DNA of 9,203 nt, from the NCBI GenBank assembly GCA_023406965.1, contig JAEXTI010000215.1:1-9203 (forward strand), read 5' to 3'. The notes below the pieces were generated by a model. It saw nothing but the letters and a program-made list of their open reading frames with translations. It was not told the origin of the DNA and did no database searches. The first letter of the stretch is position 1. Each line of letters starts with the position of its first letter. Position numbers and translations under genes: made by a program. This document shows, in pieces, positions 5,560-9,203 of this stretch. Source of the DNA: Chloroflexota bacterium (lineage in GTDB: Bacteria; Chloroflexota; Anaerolineae; Anaerolineales; Anaerolineaceae).

Positions 5560-6825
5560 TTATCGGGTCTTGATACGAGTTTGAATCCACGCTACAAGCT
5601 TGCGCAGCCCCGCCATCACCCGCTCTGGCAATGTTCCCAGAATGGCGCGCAGCGGTTTCACTGCCGCCGGCGAAGGCGAGTGGATGTAATCCCACGGGTT
5701 GCGATCCAGCAGCTTGTTGAACACATATGCAAAGAACAACTTGACGGTGGCAGCCACAGGCGCCGCCAGCACCACGCCGGCCAGCCCCAACAGGCTTGCT
5801 CCTGCCAGCGCGGCGATTAAGATGACCGCCGGGTGCAGCTTGAGGGCGGTGCCCATCAAGCGCGTTGAAACGAAATTATCCAGGAACAGGTCCACCAACC
5901 AGGCCGCCGCCACCACCAGAATAACATAACCGATTGGGGACAATCCAAAAATATTCGATTCCTGAAAGAAAGCCACCAGCCCATACACCGTCCAGGCCAC
6001 GGTCGTGCCCAGGTAAGGGACGAAGCGCGCCATCCCCGCCAACACAGCCAGGCCCAAAGCATAGCGGGTTCCCAGAATACCCAGCATAATGATGTAAACG
6101 ATGATCGTAATCAGAATGATGGTCAACTGCCCGCGCAGGAACGAATTCCAAATATCGCCCAGGTAGCGCCCCAGTCGTTGAATGTCCTCGTTATAGCCGG
6201 GCAAGTTGAGATTAAGAATCCGGTTCTGAAAACCACCGCTCTCCGCCAGGATGAAATACCCGACCAGAACGATAAAGAAGAACATCCCCACGAAATTGAC
6301 CGCGCCGGAGGCAATGGCCCCCAACAGTGTTCCTGTCCGCGACAATACCGGCTGGATCATTCCCAGCAGATCCTGACTCAAAGTGTCCAGGTTGAGCATT
6401 TCGGTCAGGTTCAACTGGAACGTGTAGGGCCCAAAAACGATCACCCGCTCGCTCCAGCGCTCCAACAGATCCGGCAGGTCTGTCAGTGCGCGCTGCAGGA
6501 ATTTCACCAGGCTTTGTGCTTGATCCACTACCGCGATCCCGCCCAGGGTCGTCAACCCCAGCACCACGATCACGGTCAACAAAAACAAAATGGTCACGGT
6601 AAGCCGCCAGGACATGTGCGACCATTTCCGCACCCACGTCGCCGCCGGGTACATCAGGTACGCCAGCAGCAGCGCCAGGATGATTGGCCCGATGACATTC
6701 TGGAAGCGCGAAAGCAGCCAGGCAATGAGCGCAACCGCGCTCAAGCTGAAAACCAGCTTGGTTGTACCGTTCCAACGCGGCGAAGTAGAAGTCCCGTCAG
6801 GAGTAGGGGCGTCCATAAGCTCCAT
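5560..6825 (-). CDS. AI-2E family transporter (PF01594-type membrane protein)
   Basis: The 421-residue protein matches the AI-2 exporter / UPF0118 family (relatives of TqsA, PerM, YhhT). Membrane helices are visible near 24-38, 43-62, 75-96, then a long soluble segment (about 100-165), then 170-194, 233-252, 255-275, 277-288, 298-316 and 332-368. Family marks include FVPYLGT (268-274), the conserved GTALKLHPAVILIAALAGASLLGLAGVVLAAP region (325-356) with its HP pair at 331-332, and a RG-Q sequence at 231-233. Members export signals, ions or small solutes; substrate here is unknown and the AI-2 name should not be taken literally. The cytoplasmic C-terminal tail (370-421) is basic. ATG 6825 has no good ribosome site; ATG 6816, three codons later, has GGAG three nt before it and is an alternative. 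Confidence 0.88.
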   Translation of the reverse strand: MELMDAPTPDGTSTSPRWNGTTKLVFSLSAVALIAWLLSRFQNVIGPIILALLLAYLMYPAATWVRKWSHMSWRLTVTILFLLTVIVVLGLTTLGGIAVVDQAQSLVKFLQRALTDLPDLLERWSERVIVFGPYTFQLNLTEMLNLDTLSQDLLGMIQPVLSRTGTLLGAIASGAVNFVGMFFFIVLVGYFILAESGGFQNRILNLNLPGYNEDIQRLGRYLGDIWNSFLRGQLTIILITIIVYIIMLGILGTRYALGLAVLAGMARFVPYLGTTVAWTVYGLVAFFQESNIFGLSPIGYVILVVAAAWLVDLFLDNFVSTRLMGTALKLHPAVILIAALAGASLLGLAGVVLAAPVAATVKLFFAYVFNKLLDRNPWDYIHSPSPAAVKPLRAILGTLPERVMAGLRKLVAWIQTRIKTR

Positions 6826-6838
6826 GTGTTAAGAATGA

Positions 6839-6865
6839 GGGGCTTCGGCTGTCAACCGAAGCCCC
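6839..6865 (-). terminator. Hairpin between the FHA and AI-2E genes
   Basis: GGGGCTTCGG (6839-6848) pairs perfectly with CCGAAGCCCC (6856-6865) around a 7-nt loop. On the minus strand it follows the FHA stop by about 12 nt and is trailed by a short T-containing run (TCATTCTT), so it may partly end the FHA transcript. It also falls 13-40 nt before the AI-2E start, so it could instead be an mRNA leader or processing structure. Confidence 0.5.
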
Positions 6866-6877
6866 AATCAATTGAGA

Positions 6878-7531
6878 TCAGGGGCAAGCGCCTTCCGGCC
6901 ATACCGGTAAGAGGCACCACAGTTCTTTGGGCGCAAAGTACAGCCCAATTGCTATGCAGATGCAAAACAGCAGTAGTAAAACGATCGCTACAATAATTAA
7001 CACCTTATTCGACTTTGGTTTCTCCACCGGCTCGCTGTAAGGCACCTGGTTGGCATAAACCGGTTCCGCGTCGAATGGCGTTTGCTGCACATACGCCGGG
7101 GGTACCTGCGGCTGTTGCGCGTACGCTTGAGGAACCTGAGGAGGTTGTTGCATAGGCGGCGGCGGAGGCGCAAAAGGCTGGTCCACCTGCCGCGCGGTCG
7201 TGGAGACCTGCGTGGCATCCGCGTCCACCATCGCCACCTCAAAAGCTGCGGTGATTCTCTCGCCAAAGGTGATTACCTCACCCGGACGCAGCATGTGCGG
7301 ACCGCTCAGGCGCTGATTGTTGACAAAAGAGCCGTTCGTCGAGCCCAAATCTTCCAACACATATGTATTCCCCTGCAAAAACAAGCGAGCATGGCGCCGC
7401 GAAATTTCCGGATCGTTAATCACAATCTCGGTATTCAAATCGCGTCCCACGGTCATTTCCGGCTTATCCAGATTGTGAACTTTGCCGGCTGTCGGACCGG
7501 TTCGGATCACCAGGCGAAAGGTGGGTGGCAT
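6878..7531 (-). CDS. FHA-domain protein with C-terminal membrane anchor
   Basis: This 217-residue protein starts with a forkhead-associated domain, a phosphothreonine-binding fold: strand LVIRTGPTAG (7-16), VGR (28-30), NDPEISRRHARL (39-50, with the S44..R45-R46-H47 signature), LEDLGSTNGSFVN (59-71, with the phosphopeptide-contacting STNG) and the strands to about 102. A flexible Pro/Gln linker (about 118-170) includes two near copies of a ten-residue unit (QQP-QVP-AY, 129-148). One membrane helix follows (177-200) and a 17-residue tail with two Cys (206, 216) probably lies outside. It therefore resembles a tail-anchored sensor or scaffold that docks phosphorylated proteins at the membrane. 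ATG 7531 is chosen because GGAGGA lies 6 nt upstream; the longer reading back to 7609 runs into the foldback element. No kinase is in the window. Confidence 0.88.
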   Translation of the reverse strand: MPPTFRLVIRTGPTAGKVHNLDKPEMTVGRDLNTEIVINDPEISRRHARLFLQGNTYVLEDLGSTNGSFVNNQRLSGPHMLRPGEVITFGERITAAFEVAMVDADATQVSTTARQVDQPFAPPPPPMQQPPQVPQAYAQQPQVPPAYVQQTPFDAEPVYANQVPYSEPVEKPKSNKVLIIVAIVLLLLFCICIAIGLYFAPKELWCLLPVWPEGACP

Positions 7532-7595
7532 AATCTCTCCTCCAATGCAGAAAATCTGGGCGCCTGCCTCATCGGACTGCACCCCTGGCAGATAA

Positions 7596-7707
7596 CTGAT
7601 TCTACACATCGAAGTTGAAGTTTGCTTCCGAATTTGAGGTATTTGTGGGTGTCAAGCACCTACAAATACCTCAAATTCGGATTTCCTACCTTCGATGGTA
7701 GTCTCAG
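7596..7707. repeat. Large foldback (inverted repeat) element
   Basis: The core is a 25-bp stem (7627-7651 with 7657-7681) with one G-T mismatch and a 5-nt loop. Outside it, after an unpaired 12/8-nt bubble, CATCGAAG (7607-7614) pairs with CTTCGATG (7690-7697). Then, skipping one bulged A, CTAC (7602-7605) pairs with GTAG (7698-7701), and after a 2/2-nt bubble CTGA (7596-7599) pairs with TCAG (7704-7707). It has no T run and no gene ending toward it, so it is not a normal terminator. It could be a small non-coding mobile element of the MITE/foldback type, a structured RNA, or a nucleoid/regulatory site. Confidence 0.7.
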
Positions 7708-7852
7708 ATAACCTAAGTGTAATGAAATATGCCTGGGTTGTCAATTTCCTGGAGGCTTTGTTTTCGGGCCAATTGCTTTTTCTGAACCGGCGAGGATGCT
7801 CCCTGAGCTGCCGGGAGAATCCCTACGAATTTACCGAAATCGTGCAACCCTT

Positions 7853-7880
7853 TTGAATAATCGGCGTATATGGTTATAGA
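7853..7880 (+). promoter_or_regulatory. Weak promoter candidate for the DUF4870 gene
   Basis: TTGAAT (7853-7858) and TATAGA (7875-7880) are 16 nt apart, each matching the sigma-70 consensus at 4 of 6 positions. They sit about 75 nt before the start codon in a locally AT-rich stretch. Confidence 0.28.
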
Positions 7881-7953
7881 ACAATGACAGTTGCTTGTGG
7901 AGAGGAAACATCCTCTGAGCAATTGCACCATATCTAGAATTGGAGAATGCACA

Positions 7954-8391
7954 ATGACTGCTGAACCTGTTTTATCTGAACCCCGCCTGGTCACCACCTC
8001 GGAAGAGCGCACCTGGGCGATGTTTGCCCACTTGAGCGTGTTGATTAACCTCGTTACCGGCATCCTTGGCCCGGTCGTCGCGGCCATCATCTACTTTGCT
8101 TACCGCGACCGCTCTCGTTACGTGGCCTATCACGCCATGCAATCGCTGATCCTGCAACTCATCGTCTGGGTGGGCGGCGGCATCATCATCGGCGGCGCGT
8201 GGATCATCACCGGCCTGCTCTCCCTGGTTCTCATCGGGTTATGCCTGGTCCCCTTCGCCATCGCCATCTCCTTCCTGCCCGTTGTGGCCCCCGTTTACGG
8301 CATCATTGGCGCCGTCAAGACCAGCCAGGGCGACGACTTCCGCTATTGGCTGATCGGTGACTGGGTCCGCGGAACTCTCGAAGGAAATTAA
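7954..8391 (+). CDS. DUF4870 (Tic20-like) membrane protein
   Basis: This 145-residue protein has the features of the DUF4870 family: ERTWAMFAHLS (18-28) at the end of a soluble N-terminus, GPVVAAIIYFAYRDRSRYVAYHAMQSL (39-65), where the charged RDRS-Y--YHA-QS segment is the family hallmark, and the C-terminal VYGIIGA.KTSQGDDFRYWLIGDWV (114-138). Membrane helices are near 24-50, 62-78 and 83-120 (probably two helices in the last). The family's role is not established; a Tic20-like membrane fold is proposed for it. GGAGA (7942-7946), 7 nt before ATG 7954, supports this start over the earlier in-frame reading from 7891. It is a single-gene unit, facing a convergent PIG-L gene across a terminator. 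Confidence 0.88.
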   Translation: MTAEPVLSEPRLVTTSEERTWAMFAHLSVLINLVTGILGPVVAAIIYFAYRDRSRYVAYHAMQSLILQLIVWVGGGIIIGGAWIITGLLSLVLIGLCLVPFAIAISFLPVVAPVYGIIGAVKTSQGDDFRYWLIGDWVRGTLEGN

Positions 8392-8410
8392 TTAACCTGC
8401 TCTTGTTAGC

Positions 8411-8458
8411 ATACAAACAATCCCAGCAGAGCGAACGCTCCGCTGGGATTGTTTGTAT
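8411..8458. terminator. Bidirectional terminator between convergent genes
   Basis: A perfect 17-bp stem (8411-8427 with 8442-8458) continues, after one mismatch, with 4 more base pairs and a 4-nt loop. It has A/T-rich outer ends suited to both strands. It begins 19 nt after the DUF4870 stop and overlaps the first base of the PIG-L stop codon (8458-8460). Confidence 0.82.
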
Positions 8459-9203
8459 TAAGCGAATAAATCTCGCTCCACCTTCTCCCCTGCTTGCACC
8501 GGCGGGTAAGCCCGCATATACAGCTCCTTCGACATGAACCACCTCCGCGCCCGGCCCATTAAGCTTCCGCTCGTCAACGAAGCGCCCCCCTGACTGGCAT
8601 GGCAAGCCGATGCCTCGTCCCGGATATCCGCCACGCTGCGATAGTCGATCACCGCATGAGTGGGAAAATCTACCTCCACAATCGATTGGATGTCGATATC
8701 CCCATTCTTGCCAAATTTGCGCGGGTCTTTGCCAATCAGCTTCATGATGCGCACCGCCCAACGTAGCAAGGTGCGCGGAATAGTCTGAAAATACAGCTTC
8801 TGCGGCGCCTCGCCCGTTTTGACAAGCGCTTCAAAGGCCGCAACGGTGGCCTTGTGAATGGCAATGTGATCGGGGTGCCGGTACCCGCCGATGGGGTCAA
8901 ATGTAATCACCACTTGCGGCTGCAGGCGGCGAATATACCCGGTAATCTCTTCCGCCACCCGTTCCACCGGCTGAGCCGCCAGCGCTTGCGGGTGTTCGTT
9001 GTCCGGCGTGCCGGGCATGCCCGAGTCGCGGTAATCCAGGAAATACACACCAGCTAACCCCAGCTTCTCAGCCGCACAGCGCAGTTCGGCCTCGCGCCGT
9101 TCGGCGATGCTGTTGAAGCCGCGCATATACTTTTCCTCCATCTCGCCCACCTCGCCGCGGGTGGCGCATACCAGATGCACCGCCACGCCCCGCTGCGCAT
9201 ACA
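8458..9203 (-). CDS. PIG-L / LmbE-family deacetylase, N-terminus cut by window edge
   Basis: About 247 residues of a PIG-L-type zinc-dependent N-acetyl-sugar deacetylase (the family of MshB, Mca and GlcNAc-PI deacetylase) are visible. From the first complete codon at the edge the reading is YAQRGVAVHLVCATRGEVGE, where TRGEVGE (14-20) is a family motif. LDYRDSG (about 55-61), VVITFDP (97-103) and GGYRHPDH (105-112) follow; the HPDH carries a metal or catalytic His. The Asp/His motif normally written HPDDE near the N-terminus is not seen because the gene continues past 9203. The frame stays open to the edge, so GTG at 9186 is not the true start. The C-terminal region (RDEASACHASQGG, then ERDLFA at the end) also fits the family. 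Which acetylated sugar or conjugate it acts on, such as a thiol cofactor precursor, cannot be told. Confidence 0.88.
   Translation of the reverse strand, partial: YAQRGVAVHLVCATRGEVGEMEEKYMRGFNSIAERREAELRCAAEKLGLAGVYFLDYRDSGMPGTPDNEHPQALAAQPVERVAEEITGYIRRLQPQVVITFDPIGGYRHPDHIAIHKATVAAFEALVKTGEAPQKLYFQTIPRTLLRWAVRIMKLIGKDPRKFGKNGDIDIQSIVEVDFPTHAVIDYRSVADIRDEASACHASQGGASLTSGSLMGRARRWFMSKELYMRAYPPVQAGEKVERDLFA

Larger units (their letters stand above)
7532..7953. other. 422-bp gap between divergent genes
   Basis: The gap holds the FHA ribosome site (7538-7543 on the minus strand) and a TAGAAT sequence on the minus strand at 7604-7599 that could be a -10 box. It then holds the foldback element at 7596-7707, a promoter candidate for the plus-strand gene (7853-7880) and its GGAGA ribosome site (7942-7946). 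I see no convincing protein in it: the longer minus-strand reading through 7713-8090 is the antisense of the DUF4870 gene and has no family pattern. About 145 nt (7708-7852) hold nothing I can name. Confidence 0.6.

Noticed and set aside
6178..6996. 272-residue plus-strand frame opposite AI-2E and FHA
   Set aside because: It crosses two minus-strand genes and their hairpin, is full of Gln/His/Arg, and shows no recognisable domain.
7713..8090. 125-residue minus-strand frame across the divergent gap
   Set aside because: It overlaps the start of DUF4870 in antisense, has mixed composition and no motif or good ribosome site.
1..9203. Search for a defence system, CRISPR array, toxin-antitoxin pair or phage module
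   Set aside because: No regularly spaced repeats, nuclease, transposase, integrase or toxin-like pair could be seen. The small genes at 5000-5233 and 5368-5550 are convergent, separated by a terminator, and do not form a toxin-antitoxin layout.

Overview
The window looks like chromosomal DNA from a Chloroflexota bacterium, probably Anaerolineae-like. This is inferred from gene style, not from a marker gene: a TPR plus winged-helix/BTAD transcriptional activator, a membrane-anchored FHA protein with a Pro/Gln-rich linker, a DUF4870 membrane protein, a GH130 phosphorylase and a PIG-L deacetylase, all with high-GC, C-ending codons. There is no rRNA, tRNA, CRISPR array, transposase or integrase.

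Layout. Positions 1-2401 (+) hold a GH130 mannoside phosphorylase/mannosidase-type gene followed 30 nt later by an MFS transporter, probably one transcription unit. Positions 2402-2950 are AT-rich and different in character: a stand-alone receiver-domain protein that has lost its phospho-acceptor Asp and its Lys, then a paired GC-rich hairpin element. Positions 2950-4881 (+) encode a 643-residue TPR / winged-helix / BTAD activator. Positions 5000-5233 (+) encode a small unrecognised protein that ends at a strong bidirectional terminator (5286-5322). From the other side, the minus strand carries an AI-2E-family membrane protein (5560-6825) tightly coupled to a 60-residue acidic protein (5368-5550), preceded by an FHA-domain tail-anchored protein (6878-7531). 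A 422-bp gap (7532-7953) between divergent genes contains a 112-bp foldback structure with a nearly perfect 25-bp core stem. Then come a DUF4870 protein (7954-8391, +), a bidirectional terminator, and the C-terminal part of a PIG-L-family deacetylase (minus), cut by the window edge.

The genes do not form one obvious pathway. GH130 plus MFS suggests use of an oligosaccharide. The receiver-like and BTAD proteins are signalling and transcription genes with no visible kinase. AI-2E, FHA and DUF4870 are envelope or signalling housekeeping types. The best leads are the degenerate receiver in its AT-rich pocket, the foldback element at 7596-7707 (whose arm sequence reappears at the window's left edge), and the small proteins next to BTAD and AI-2E. 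I see no convincing wholly new multi-gene system.
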